From positions 1 through 64,000 of the forward strand of contig JAIVFJ010000308.1 of assembly GCA_025765615.1 (NCBI GenBank): a stretch of 64,000 nt of DNA, given 5' to 3'. The position numbers and the translations under genes are program-made. Source of the DNA: Zopfochytrium polystomum (lineage: Eukaryota; Chytridiomycota; Chytridiomycetes; Chytridiales; Chytridiaceae). The notes below the pieces were generated by a model. That model did not search any database, was not told where the DNA came from, and saw only the letters and a program-made list of their open reading frames with translations. Below, piece by piece: positions 45,800 through 56,932 of this stretch. How positions within the stretch are numbered: the first letter of the stretch is position 1; each line of letters opens with the position of its first letter.

Positions 45800-46053
45800 C
45801 CAGTGGACGTGCTGTGGAAGCTCAGTTCGAGAGAGCAAGTTTGCCAAAATTCATCATACATGCTGCCCCAGCGGCGATGGCGAGGAGTGCTTTGAAAAGT
45901 GCAACGACTGCGGAAAGAGTGTGTTTGAGGTTGGGTGCAAGGGGACGTGTCGCAACTGCAATAGACTCATGTCCGAGGTTGAAATTCGAAGGCGTCTTTC
46001 TTTAGACTTGAAACACCGAGATTTACGTGTTCAGCACATAACAAACACATAAA
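45800..46053 (+). other. Cys-rich reading frame (zinc-ribbon-like)
   Basis: One plus-strand frame reads WTCCGSSVRESKF, HHTCCPSGDGEECFEKCNDCG, KSVFEVGCKGTCRNCNRLM, SEVEIRRRLSLDLKHRDL and stops at about 46,053. Four CxxC-type pairs suggest zinc binding. A TGA lies just before LCHSQW and no start codon is evident, so it is either the last exon of an unseen gene or a relic. Function not recognised. Confidence 0.4.
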
Positions 46054-46059
46054 AAAGGA

Positions 46060-46870
46060 GTGGCAGATCGTGCTTGCGACGGTGTGGGGCAGCCGTTCCC
46101 AGGCCTCGGCTTACTCCAATGCAGCTGGATATCAGCGTCGATGACGTTGACAATAGTCACAACTCTTTTTTGCTGTGATTGATGGTGTTGATTCTCAGAA
46201 AGCGACCGCACCCGAAGGATCCTAATTCCTGCAACCTAGCTTGCGACTCAGCTCAGCACACGACAACAGCCAACGCCACCAGGTCATCCACGTTGTTCTG
46301 TACAGCTTCGCGTCATGCGGTGCGACGCAGCGCGAACTGACATCGGGGAGCTTGCGCTTTGCGGTAGAGAAAGCAGCAGGCCCTGGAAACAAGTTAGTTT
46401 TTTTTGCCGAAGGCTGGCACGGCGATCATCCTCCGCCGCATGATGTCAGATTGGTTTCCCCCCTCTGAGAACGCCTCTGACAGCAGCTCCCTCGCCTGGC
46501 TCGCGACCGCGATCCGCAGTCAACGCGGCGGCACCGAGAACGTACCCTGCCTTGCGGTTCGCTTCCAGCAGGCGAGGACCCAACAAGACCATGTTATTTC
46601 CTATAAAGTATAACACAGCGAGTCGCGCTTCCTGCACATTGAAGGAAAGGAGTCGCGAGCCAGTGCTGGTGTGCGCCGGCGAGAACCCCAGTTCAGATGG
46701 TGACGTATGTGCGGCGGGCAGTTCCAACCGAGCATGGAAGTCACTCATTCATGCCACAGCGAGATCAGATAACCAGATGAAAACCTCCCTCGCCTTTGAG
46801 CGCCGATCTTAAATACCAGACGTCCAGCCGTTAATTGGAACGACAGCGACGTCATTCAACTCGTGGCGAA
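46060..46870. other. Spacer before the second repeat zone
   Basis: No gene or domain recognised. Confidence 0.45.
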
Positions 46871-46922
46871 GTTAGAAGTTGACAGTCTTTCACAGGTCTC
46901 GCTGCTCAGCCAAATTTGGTGT

Positions 46923-46995
46923 GGGCATATGGCGAAATGGTTACCGCGTTCGACTTCGGATCGAAAGATTGCAGGTTCGAGTCCTGCTATGCTCG
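46923..46995 (+). tRNA. tRNA-Arg(TCG), copy 2
   Basis: Same cloverleaf as at 26079, with T-loop TTCGAGT (canonical), anticodon TCG. Confidence 0.92.
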
Positions 46996-47317
46996 TGGAC
47001 TGCTGGAGATACTTGGATGTCTTCAGTTGCAGCAACAGCATCAGGGTTTTGCAAGCGCCAAGTCAAAAGCAGCTTAAGTAAGCATACTTCCAGCCAAGTT
47101 CGTGCTTGAATACTGCAGTTGCAGAGGATCTTGCTGTCTTGCTGTTGGGTAGTTTATGAAAAAAGTTTCAGGTAGGCTCAGTTGCACCACGCTTGTTTGC
47201 CTAAAGGGACTTGTGGAGCACAAGCTAACCAATGCTGTATCGACTTGAGCCATATGGTCAGACAGAAATGTCAGTGGTGGAGTGACGTCAACTCTCTGTT
47301 TTGCAGAAACACTGGCA

Positions 47318-47389
47318 GGGGATTTAGTCTAGTGGTATGATTTCTGCTTTGGGTGCAGGAGGTCCCGGGTTCAATCCCCGGAATCCCCC
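47318..47389 (+). tRNA. tRNA-Pro(TGG), copy 2
   Basis: Identical to the gene at 26815: acceptor GGGGATT/AATCCCC, anticodon loop TTTGGGT. Confidence 0.92.
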
Positions 47390-47845
47390 GATATCCCACT
47401 GTCTCAGGCATGAAAGGTCCCTAAAGTGCTGGCTGGTCCCATGCATGACTGCCGTAGCAGTGTTTGTGGAGCCAGGGGACCATTGGGGACCTGAAAGGTC
47501 CAAAGAGCCAGGCATTCTGTGAGTTGTTATTCCCAGGTGCTGGACCCAGCACTGGCGGAGACCAACACCTCTCCAAATTTGCCAACTTATCAGCAAGGTT
47601 CTGTGTGTTACGCTTCCCGCCTTGGCAGCAGTTCTCTAATTATCCTGGTTTTGAGATGATGGCATAGACTGGGAACCATGGGAAGGGTGCATCAGTGCAT
47701 GATATGCTTGAATCAAATCTAGCTATGTGTCTGGCAGAGGGGGGTTTACAGCAAAATCCAACAGTCAGCGATCCCTCAAGTGGGAGAGGCCAGTACTACT
47801 TATTGGTGGCAATGCAGCTGCTGGGCTAAATGTGCATTGCGCAAT

Positions 47846-47938
47846 TGAGCAGAGTGGGATGCAAACCCACGCCTCTGGGGAGACCAGAGCTGTAATCTGG
47901 TGACTTAGGCTGGCTTGGCCATCTGCCCATGGACATGC
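47846..47938 (-). pseudogene. Degenerate tRNA-Leu
   Basis: Closely related to the intact tRNA-Leu(TAA) at 54562. The anticodon loop is TTACAGC instead of TTAAGGC, the D-arm is rearranged (AAGCCAGCCTAAG), and the T-loop reads TTTGCAT. Acceptor stem ends are kept. It is probably not functional; if read by position the anticodon would be TAC. Confidence 0.7.
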
Positions 47939-48340
47939 AGCCATCTGCTTCTGGTCTACTCTGGCAACTGCACTTTGGTCTTGCTGCACATGTTGTGCTA
48001 CTGCTTGTGAATCCCAGCAGTTGCACATGCTTCATTCCCTAGTTTGCAAGTTTGTGCAAATTTGGCTCTTTTTTCAAAAGGCAAACTGTGAGCCGAGTGT
48101 TGTTGGCCATTGCAGGTATTGCAGGTGGGTCTCCACTCATTGGGTGCAACCTACCGCAGTCCTTTGAACCTCCTCAAATATGTCAGTTCATGTTGGCATT
48201 CTGTGACTTTGGTGGGGTTTGCTCAAACAAGTGCAGGGCAGGGCCATTACAGGAAACTGAGATGATAGGCAGATGCTTTATTCCACGCTGCCCCAGCGAG
48301 TGTCCAGCATGTATGAGTCTGCGTCATGCAGCAGCTGCTG

Positions 48341-48412
48341 CTCCCAGTCCGGGAATTGAACCTGGGTCTACCCTGTTTCAGGGGGTGATACTAGCCCCTA
48401 TACTAACTGGGA
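48341..48412 (-). pseudogene. tRNA-Glu-like relic
   Basis: Minus-strand acceptor TCCCAGT/ACTGGGA and a Glu-type D-arm (TTAGTATAGGGGCTAGTAT). The anticodon stem ACCCC/AGGGT has a mismatch, the loop is CTGAAAC, and the T-stem CCAGG/CCCGG has a mismatch. Likely a decayed tRNA. Confidence 0.55.
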
Positions 48413-48429
48413 CAGGTCAGACTGACCCT

Positions 48430-48880
48430 GGAGATGTTAGGCAAAACTGACTGGTTAGCAGCAAGAGGCACCAGACAGACCTGAACCTATTGTGACTGTC
48501 AGTTATTGTTCCACATGATGCCCATGGGGAGAGCAAGCCACTGCCAATGCAGACCTGGGCGCTGGCTTGCACTGTTGACAAATACTCTGAGTTGTAAGTG
48601 GAGCGGAAACCCAGTGTAAACAGTTTTCTTCCTCTTCCGCTCAAGCAGATAATATAGGAGAGGTTTTTACCCTGTGCCAGTCACGCCCCCCAAGCGACTA
48701 TTGCAGCATGTATATCATCATTATGTATCAATTATTCACAATAGAGTTTTTTTTCCTTTCTTTCCAAGTTGAGGAGAAGGACCCACCCACAAACACACAT
48801 CTCCAATTTATTCACTCCTTCCACTCCCTCACTCAGAGTAGACTGTTTACAGGAGAGACTGTCCTCATCTTTGTGTTTGT
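48430..48880 (-). repeat. Dispersed/inverted repeat copy
   Basis: Carries the core AGCAAGAGGCACCAGAC and GTGACTGTCAGTTATTG. The whole block to about 48,880 (ACAAACACACATCTCCA) is the reverse complement of 59,035-59,465. Confidence 0.8.
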
Positions 48881-49560
48881 CATGACTCTTCAACTGAACG
48901 TAGAGTTGCAGAGTTGCAGCAGAGTAGCAGAGTGGCAGAGCAGAGCAAAGAGTTCAGGGAGTGCAATCCAGGGGACCATGACTACGCTACTCTCTGACTT
49001 TCAGACTCTCAGACTCTGCAACTTGGCAACTCAACCCCACTGGCAACTCTGCAAATCTGCAGCCAGGCAACTCCACGGCTTTGCAACACACCAACTTTGC
49101 CACAACTTGGCAATTCTGTTGTGGACGCTCCAGCTGCTTCCTTTGTTGCAGCACACGCCTTACAAGCGCGTTTCCCTTGTGTTTTTCATGTTGCTTTTGG
49201 GCTTTGAGCGGTGGATGGAGGCTTTTGTTGAATGGAGACCAATTCCTCTTCACCCACCAGTTCCATGCACAGATTGTCCTGGAGTACCCCGCCCTTTGTC
49301 TGCCAGGCAGTCTCACCAGGCTTCCACACTGTGAATCTGTAGCCCTGTTACTCTACGCTTCTGTTACTCTGCAGCTCTGCAACTCCCTGTCTCCACAACT
49401 CTGTGACTCTGCAACTCTGCAAATTCACTCTGCACTGCTAATCTGCAACTTTGATTTTCTTTGCTTCTCTGCAACTCCACTGCTCTGCTGCAACTCTGCA
49501 ACCCCCTGACTCTGGGGCTCTGCCTCTCTGCTGCTACACCACTTGGCCACAACTTGGCAT
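48880..49560. repeat. CTCTGCAACT-type low-complexity repeat
   Basis: Imperfect tandem words around CTCTGCAACTC (both GCAGAGTTG and CAACTCTGC forms, dense at 48,900-49,080 and 49,340-49,550). A related block in the opposite sense lies at 61,045-61,225. No coding meaning seen. Confidence 0.75.
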
Positions 49561-51390
49561 GTCAGGAACAGGGCAGGACAGGACAAGGCAGACAAGGAAC
49601 CGAGAGGAGTGATGATTGTATTGGAAACAATAATTCACTTGAGGAATGTTAATCCCCGTTGCCAATCTCTGAGGGCAAAGTCCAAATTCAGGTTTTGTTC
49701 AAGTTGAGATCAAGTTCATTTCAAGCTCATGTCATTTCTCTCTAATAATGAAAAATGCAAAATGCTCTCAGCTGATTGGTGTTGTTGTTCTGTGTGTAGT
49801 TAATCCAGAGATTGTGTGTTACAGTCTGGTGGAAGTTGGTGCACCTGAGGCAAATCTGTGAAGGACATTGAAAATGTAATGCACAACTGTATAAATCATT
49901 GACAATTGCGACTAGCGAGGGTGGGGGATGGAGTGTGTGTCTGTGACAGTGGGGGTGGCAATGGTGACAGAGGAGACGGATGGAATCAAAGGCAAATTTT
50001 TATCGATTATCATGTATGCAGGGGCATATTCCAACAGGGACTATGCTTGGGTTTGTGGTCCAGTGGTATGATTCCAGAGGAGACAGATGGAATCAAAGAC
50101 CAATCCCCACCCGCACCCCATGCACCGCCCACACGTGCTCCTCCGCAATCGCCACCCGGTTCAGCCTGCCGAGCCTGCCTGTGAAGCGCGCCTGCTGTGG
50201 TGCCCTGTGGGGCAGACCATTGCAAACGCGGGGAGCGGACCCAAGGCGGCGCCATCGGCGAGAAACAGCTCGTCGGTGAGCGCCAGGCAGCTCCTGACGC
50301 TCGCACGGCAGGCTGCGACCACGACCAGCCTGACAGATCTGAACGCATATGCCAGGTTTGCATACAGCAGTTTGTCAGCGTCGTGGTCGCTGCAAGCTCC
50401 TCGCCTGCCCCATGGTCTGAAAGTCGGCGAGGAGCTGCAGTGTGTGGGCGAGGAGGACTTTGGTGTCACTGCAGCGGCGCCCAAGGACGGGCGGCAGGCG
50501 GTCGAAGTAAGGGCTTAGGGCTGCGAGGATCGTGGTGAGGCGTTCTGGGCAGTCTGCAAATGGATAGTGAGGGCGGAGAGGTTTTTGAGTTAATCAAGGG
50601 GGCGTCTGCAGCAAGGCAGACAAGAATCGTTCATTGGTCCTCTCTCTTCTCTCTCTCTAATGTGCGATTGCAATTTCTGTGAATGATGGAGATAGAGAGA
50701 GAGAGAGACAGACAAACAACTGAGCTTCTGAGCTGTCTGTCTGCCTGTTTGTCTGGAAACCAAACAGTGGGTGCAGACTGCCGCAAAAACTCCAATCATT
50801 CTGGAAGCTATGAAGGTAGGTTCCTTCTTCTCCCCTCACCCCAGATTTGTGCCTCACTGTAAATGGAAGGGGGGGAAAAGAAAAAAACCAAAACGGCTTT
50901 CCTGATTAAGTGCAACATGACTTGAACACAGTTCTGGAGTATGCACACAATCAATGGGCAGTGCTGGAGAACAGCTTCCTTTAAGGCTGGCATCTGAGAA
51001 AGTGGAGACTGGACCTCTGCCGGATCTCTGCCGGATCTGCTCCAAACCTCTGGCGGATGTGGTGGACAGATATGGTTACTGCCCACACCTGCCTCACAGA
51101 TAATTCCCAGTCACTGATACGCAAAAAGACCAAATATCTGCCCAATCTGCTGACAAAGTCCAGACATCCGCCCTCCACCAGATATCTGGGTCTTTAAACA
51201 GATATGAGAAAACCATGTCTGTGTGTATTCTTGGATACGGAGCTCTTAGTGTCTGGTCTGAATCCAGCCAGCCTTAGCCTCCTTCCTGGCTGGTTTCAGA
51301 TTGATTGGAAAATTACCCAGAAATGCAAATCAATGCAGTAAGCGCTCCCTGCCAGTAAGGGATAGAACAGGCCCACTTCCTACCAGTAGG
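49561..51390. other. Repeat DNA with a GC-rich coding remnant
   Basis: A GC-rich insert at about 50,100-50,560 has minus-strand frames that look like parts of one helical protein: TILAALSPYFDRLPPVL, TKVLLAHTLQLLADFQTM, then shifted DADKLLYANLAYAFRSVRLVVVAACRASV. It seems a broken host gene fragment of unknown family. The rest is AT-rich without recognised genes. Confidence 0.4.
50049..50075 (+). pseudogene. Truncated tRNA-Pro (5' part)
   Basis: The first 27 bases of tRNA-Pro(CGG) (GGGTTTGTGGTC, then CAGTGGTATGATTCC), 26 of 27 matching the intact gene at 53204. It stops in the anticodon stem, where the second copy of a 23-bp direct repeat starts (49,969-49,991 and 50,076-50,098). Confidence 0.75.
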
Positions 51391-51484
51391 TGCCTTCTAC
51401 CAGAATCGAACTGGTGACCTTCTCCTGCCGTCAGGATTCACTCCTGGTACTAGGGAGACGCTCTGCCAACTCAGCCAAGAAGGC
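51391..51484 (-). tRNA. tRNA-Thr(AGT), intron-containing
   Basis: Acceptor GCCTTCT/AGAAGGC, D-arm GCTGAGTTGGCAGAGC, anticodon stem TCTCC/GGAGA around CTAGTA, T-arm ACCAG TTCGATT CTGGT. An intron of about 22 nt lies after the anticodon. Confidence 0.88.
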
Positions 51485-51675
51485 TGTATTTCAGCCTTCC
51501 CCGCTGCATTATTTGAAATCAGGACAATGTTCTTGTAGTTGCCATTGTGTACATATCGTACTGGGGAAAGACTCTGATTGAATTCCTTCTCGGTATCCAT
51601 TATCCTTCATGGATACACTGCCTTGATGAGCGGCTAAGTGCACGCTATTATCAAAAGGGGGATGTGTGAGGATGG

Positions 51676-51757
51676 GGGCAGATGGCCGAGCGGTCCAAGG
51701 CGCTACGTTCAGGTCGTAGTCTCGACAGAGGCGTGGGTTCGAATCCCACTCTGCTCA
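51676..51757 (+). tRNA. tRNA-Leu(CAG)
   Basis: Class II tRNA: acceptor GGGCAGA/TCTGCTC, anticodon stem CTACG/CGTAG with loop TTCAGGT (CAG), variable arm TCTCGACAGAGGC, T-arm GTGGG TTCGAAT CCCAC. Confidence 0.92.
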
Positions 51758-53203
51758 TTCCTCCATCTGTTACTGCGATATCCTGAAAACCTTGGTGGGT
51801 GACCCACTTGCAATGTTGAAATCAACACTCCTGTCAGTGACTGGACTGCAGACAGACCTACCAATACAAAGAAATGACTAGTTTGTCAACAGTTTGTTAT
51901 TTCTGGCAATTTTTCAGCTGACAGTCTCTGGCCCTGTCTCACTCACCAAAATTTTCAGGATATCTCTGTAAATAATTTTGCCCTCATGTCTCTGTTGGAT
52001 GTCACCATTGGTGTCAAGCCGCTTCAGATCAAAAAGTCTGCGCAATTTGAAGGCTTTTGTAAGTTTATTACTTATGGTTTGCTCAATGCCACTGTGTTGT
52101 CTGTCACACCCTGGAGCCTGATGTAGAACCAGTGGGCTTGTTTGTCTGTAATGTCCACAAATGCAGCACTGCTGACATTTGCGGTTTCACACTACATTCT
52201 GCCACTGAGCTCAAACTGACCCTAAATGGGAGTAGTTACTTTTGCCTCAAGGTTTCTGGCCTTCCACAACCAGCTGCAATCTTTGAATCCAAAATTGTCT
52301 GCTGGAGCAGCTCTTTCCCAGTCGCCAGGGACTGTTCCAGGGTGAGATCTTTGGTCGAATCCAGCTATAGTGTCGAGCAGAGGGAACTACAGCATAGATC
52401 CAACTATTGTAATCACAGGGTTTGTCATGGCAGAGGCTAGCTGTGAATCCAGTAATGAATATAGCCATCATCCAAAAAACCACATATTGTTGGCAGACGG
52501 TGACGGCGCTGGTGCTGAGGTAAAGCAATTTGGTCAGAGGGATACTGGGCCAGTTAGGGATGCAGGCTTGCCACTTTGGACACTGGGGAACATCCCAGGA
52601 CCCAATGCATTAGGTGATGTAATGGTGGTATTACGCACCCCAGGATAGGCAGTCAAGTGATGTGGGAGCAAGTCCTACGTCTGTGGAAAACACACAAAAA
52701 AAAAAAAAAGAAAAAAGAAAAAAAAAAGAGAGAAAAACCACCACACTTATCAGTCCCAGCACAAACAACAAAGGTTGGGGTCAAACACCAACACATAGCG
52801 GATATCTGCTTCTGGATGCAGGTAAGGTAGAGATGGACAAGGGTTACTAACCGACATGCACACATTTGGCAGATAATGATATAAGCAGATGCAGATATCA
52901 AATTTGACTGTGTATATCCGCTTGCATCCAAAGAAAAACCTGCTGATCTCTGCTGTATCTGCTGGTGTTCAAGCTTTTGGAGCAGAATGTGCAGATAGGC
53001 AATTGCACCAATACTCTGCCGCAGAAAGGGGGGCATAGTGACGTGGACTTGTTTAGAAGTCGTGCTGGCGCATGATTAGTGAAAGGTTGTCAACTGCATC
53101 ACTGCCTGAAGAAAGACATGAATCTGGGGCCAGTAGCTGTTGGGCCCTTAAGGCAAATCTGTAAAGAGCATTAGAAACGTGATTTACCTTCAAATGAGGA
53201 GGA
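51758..53203. other. AT-rich repeat DNA
   Basis: A block at about 52,490-52,850 (GGTAAAGCAATTTGGTCAG, GGGATGCAGGCTT, then A-rich) recurs in the same orientation at 59,975-60,260. No gene recognised. Confidence 0.5.
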
Positions 53204-53275
53204 GGGTTTGTGGTCTAGTGGTATGATTCCTCCTTCGGGTGGAGGAGGTCCTGGGTTCAATCCCCAGCAAGCCCC
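53204..53275 (+). tRNA. tRNA-Pro(CGG)
   Basis: Acceptor GGGTTTG/CAAGCCC, anticodon stem CCTCC/GGAGG with loop TTCGGGT (CGG), T-arm CTGGG TTCAATC CCCAG. Confidence 0.92.
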
Positions 53276-54070
53276 AGGATCGCCCACTCATGCGACAATG
53301 GCTATGACATAGGGAGCCACAGATCCTTTATTTTCTGATGTCTTTGGAAAGCAGTCAAGCAGAAAAATTGAATCAAAAGTGCATGAAAAATCAAGATTTT
53401 TGTTGCACACATGTTTACACAAGAAGTCCAAAATTCTCAATTGAAAGAAAGGACAGAATTCCAGTCCTCCCATCACAGATATCAGTGAGCAGGTATTTGC
53501 TTATTTTTCCTGATTTCTATAAAAACCTGGAGGATCTCCACTGGCTCGCTGCCAGCCACTAGGGTTTCAAATTGATACTATAGCCCAAAATATCGCGATA
53601 CTTTTACTAATTAAATATCATGACATATATCACAATACTTGTGAAACGTGAAATAATTTTTGAGCCAGAATAATTTCTTTGCACATAACAAAGCAGCAGG
53701 AAAAATTTCTGCTGTGAATTCCACTGATTGAATACACTTTTGTGGCCTCAAATATTGACAATATTTTTACCAGCCACTGCAATTTGCAGTTTGCTGACAA
53801 TGACTCGCTTTGGTTTTGTCGACCTGCAATTTGACTTCTTGCTGTTTGTCGCCTACGCCTCCTAGCAGCATCTGCACGACGTCCACTGCCATTGCATCTG
53901 GTGCCTGCTAAACCAGCAACCAGACCACCAACAATTCTTGGTCTCAGTACTTTGCGCTAAAACCAGATCAACAATTCAAACTAGCTCAGTTTTTTGGAGT
54001 TAAGGAACCAAGGGCAGCTTAAGCTTAATGGTGTGCTGTTCAAGAGAATCAGTCACCTGATTTATCCACA
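53276..54070. other. AT-rich spacer
   Basis: No gene recognised. A TATCGCGATA-like palindrome lies near 53,590. Confidence 0.45.
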
Positions 54071-54165
54071 TGCTCTGTACAGGGATCGAACCTGTGACTT
54101 TAGCGTACCTCCAGTCACAAGAGGGCGTATTAGCACTACACTCTAACCAACTGAGTTAACAGAGC
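54071..54165 (-). tRNA. tRNA-Ile(AAT), intron-containing
   Basis: Acceptor GCTCTGT/ACAGAGC, D-arm ACTCAGTTGGTTAGAGT, anticodon stem TAGTG/CGCTA around CTAATA, T-arm ACAGG TTCGATC CCTGT. The intron of about 21 nt (CGCCCTCTTGTG...) follows position 37. The anticodon is read as AAT. Confidence 0.82.
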
Positions 54166-54561
54166 TTCCCCGATGAAGGACAGCATACTGCTATCTCACA
54201 CCAGCAGAAGTTTTTTCCAAGGTGAGTGAGGGGGTGCAGGGCTTTCAAAAGGGTAATTGTGTAGGTGTATAATGCAATGTCAGAGCGATTGGTTGGGTGA
54301 GATTCTTGTAAGGAAACAATTCCTGAAAGGCCAAAAATTGTGGGTCAAAAGGTGCACAAGCCTGCAGCCATTGGACCTCATTGGCGCTCTGCCCATTCCA
54401 CAATTATTTCAATTGTTCTTCCAATTTTCCCTGAAATTTATTGGTGTGCTCGGCAATTGGGAGATAGAAGTCCGATTACATTCAATTGTCAAAACCTCTA
54501 TGTTGACCGAAAGGGCGCATCATCAAGGCTCAGGGTTGAAAGGTGATCCTGGTAGTGTAAT

Positions 54562-54644
54562 TGAGCAGAGTGGGATTCGAACCCACGCCTCCGGAGAGAC
54601 CAGAGCCTTAATCTGGCGCCTTAGACCAACTCGGCCATCTGCCC
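54562..54644 (-). tRNA. tRNA-Leu(TAA)
   Basis: Class II tRNA: acceptor GGGCAGA/TCTGCTC, anticodon stem CCAGA/TCTGG with loop TTAAGGC (TAA), T-arm GTGGG TTCGAAT CCCAC. Confidence 0.92.
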
Positions 54645-56490
54645 TTCACATAGTGTAAACACATTCACCAACCACAAAATTTTTGCACAACTTCCTGGCA
54701 CTATTGCTAAATTGAGGACTCTCAACTATCAGACAGGGTGCTCCAAAACCAGAACCCAATGTGCACAAACTGTTGATCTGTCCAGGTTAGAGAGGCTTCC
54801 TACCTTACCCAACCTGCCAAAGCTGGATTTTACATGTTTTAGGTTTAAATCTGTTGTTGGACAGAGCTGGTACTAAAAGCATAACACTGGCACTTAGCAT
54901 GTACACCACCTACTGACCAGTGTGCTACTGTGACTGTAGTAGTACTCAAATGGTCTGGACTATGAACAAATAGTACACTTTCTGTGTCTGCTCCATTTGT
55001 CTATGTGTTGTTTCTTAATTTGAATTTTGTCCTTTGTTGTCTGCCTAGACTAGTAGACTGTCTCTGACCCTGTCTGTTGTAGTCAATCCAAATTTCCTCT
55101 GCAAAGCTGCTTCCTCCTGCTAAAGTTGACTTGGTGAGGTAGGCCAAGACAGGTCTGAGTCCTGACAGGCAACATTCCCCTGACTGGAGCTGGGAACAGG
55201 ACAGACACTCCGCCTCCCCATCTCCTTTGTAGACAACTGCTCCACCTCCCATAGGATACAGAGACAGATGTACAATTGTCTGTCCCTGGCAGTCACTCAC
55301 AAATCCTCTGCCACACCTAAGGGTATCCCCCTCAACTGGGCCAGCAGCACAGCTGGTGGGCTGAGAGACAGGAGCACACTCTTCACCTGTCCCCTGCAGT
55401 CGTTCCTGTCACGCCATGGCCTGTTTATGAGACCACCCTGGTGGCAACTCTGTCTACAGCCCAGTCAAGGCAATTACTAAGGTTTCAAATCAACACATTC
55501 TCATGACATTTGACGTCGTATTGTTATGGTAACAAAGCCGCCCATTGTTATCCGGTTCCAGGTTCGATTACCTGCGATACACTAATTATACGTCATCCAT
55601 ATGTGATAAATTTCGCGATAACGTACCGCGATACCACATAAACTGATGCTGGAATGTTATATCCTTGTCACATCATTTATCGTCTGTCGTGTGTTGATTT
55701 GGAACCTTAGTGATTACCATTGATTGCAACATACAATAGATGGTTGCTTGCTGTGCACTCTGCTCTGCACACATACCCCATACACTCTGTTATAAGGCAA
55801 GCTATAAGCCGTCCCTTGCCGTCTCGAAACTGAAAAAAAAAACAACAGCAAAATCCTGGTAAAACTGGTGGTAAACCTTACCTCTGGTTATGAAACTCTT
55901 TCAACCTCATCAGCTTGGTTTGTAGGGTTTAATATGCGTTAGGCAGGACTCACTTTTTAGCAGCAAGAGGCACAAGACGGACCCGAACCTATTGTGACTG
56001 TCAGTTATCGTTCTCACAATGCCCATGGGAGAGCGAGCAACCGCCAATGCAGATCTGGGCGCTGGCTTGCGCTGATGACAAAATGCTCTTTGGCAATTCG
56101 ACACTGATACAGGGCGAAATGTCCCAAGCTTCACTTTGAGACTGAAAGCCTTAACAGACATTCACCTTTCCCTCATCGCACTGTAAATGCCCAAACTGCT
56201 GAATAGGGTCTAACACAAATCAAGTCATTTTCAATGTTTGATTTGATTTGATTTGATTTTCTGAATATAAATGACAATTTTCCCATGCTATTCGGCCATT
56301 TGATTCAGTAAATTTTCAATTTTTGGGCTGAACAGTCAGACATGAGAAAATTTTACTGATGATGGAACCGCTTTTGAATCAATCCCAAATGGTCATTCGA
56401 ATCAAATGCAGGGTTTGTGTTTCATCCCACTGCTGTAGCTGACAATGCCCTCGCTAGATCCAGTTGCTCATGCCACAGAAAATGAGGACA
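54645..56490. other. Repeat DNA without recognised genes
   Basis: Contains the fold-back element at 55,469-55,718, a dispersed repeat copy at about 55,939-56,075, and the TTTGATT-rich block (56,220-56,410) that recurs at 24.2-24.4 kb. Confidence 0.5.
55469..55718. mobile_element. MITE-like fold-back element
   Basis: A 250-bp segment whose 29-bp ends (55,469-55,497 and 55,690-55,718) are inverted copies with three mismatches, core CTAAGGTTYCAAATCAACAC. The inside is rich in ATAACG/CGCGATA words and has no coding sequence. No clear target-site duplication could be read by eye. Confidence 0.6.
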
Positions 56491-56592
56491 CACCCGATGT
56501 GGGGGGTCAAACCCACAGCCTTGTGATGGCTCACCTGCACATGTCGCGCATGCCGTAAGAGTCACACGCTCTACGGATTGAGCTAACCAGGC
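56491..56592 (-). tRNA. tRNA-Lys(CTT), intron-containing
   Basis: Acceptor GCCTGGT/ATCGGGT (with G-T pairs), D-arm GCTCAATCCGTAGAGC, anticodon stem TGTGA/TCACA around CTCTTA, and an intron of about 29 nt. The T-arm has loop TTTGACC. G-T pairs in the acceptor and the odd T-loop leave some doubt on function. Confidence 0.72.
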
Positions 56593-56889
56593 AACACACA
56601 CTGCAATTTTCCGCCCAATTTGATCAGGAGAATAACCACAACTTCCTCCATTGGCCTGTTCTTGGGTCATCATATAGCCCTTCCTGTGGAAAACTGAATA
56701 GTGATAGAGAGTGGACAAAATCTGTGTGCAGTGTCAGAGGCATCGTGCACTCCTCCTTGCCGCAGTATACACAGCTGTTACTGCTTGCAATAGGCTCAAA
56801 TGACCCCTTGCTTCAGCTGGGAGCAATTCTACCATGGCAGCAATTGATGAGCACTGTTCCCCTTTCACACACCAGTTTGCCTGGAACCT

Positions 56890-56890
<1 letters not shown>

Positions 56891-56923
<33 letters not shown>

Positions 56924-56932
56924 TTCTGTGGA
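56891..56932. repeat. Poly-C tract
   Basis: Uninterrupted run of about 42 C, the second long C run in the window. Confidence 0.95.

Larger units (their letters stand above)
46872..47560 (+). repeat. Segmental direct repeat, copy 2 (tRNA-Arg + tRNA-Pro)
   Basis: Same-orientation copy of 26,033-27,028 without the roughly 360-bp block that holds tRNA-Ser(GCT) there. Both tRNA genes are intact in both copies, while the flanks differ by point changes and small gaps. Confidence 0.85.

Noticed and set aside
55540..55600. T-arm-like word CAGGTTCGATTACCTG as a tRNA
   Set aside because: No D-arm, anticodon stem or acceptor can be paired around it; it lies inside the fold-back element.
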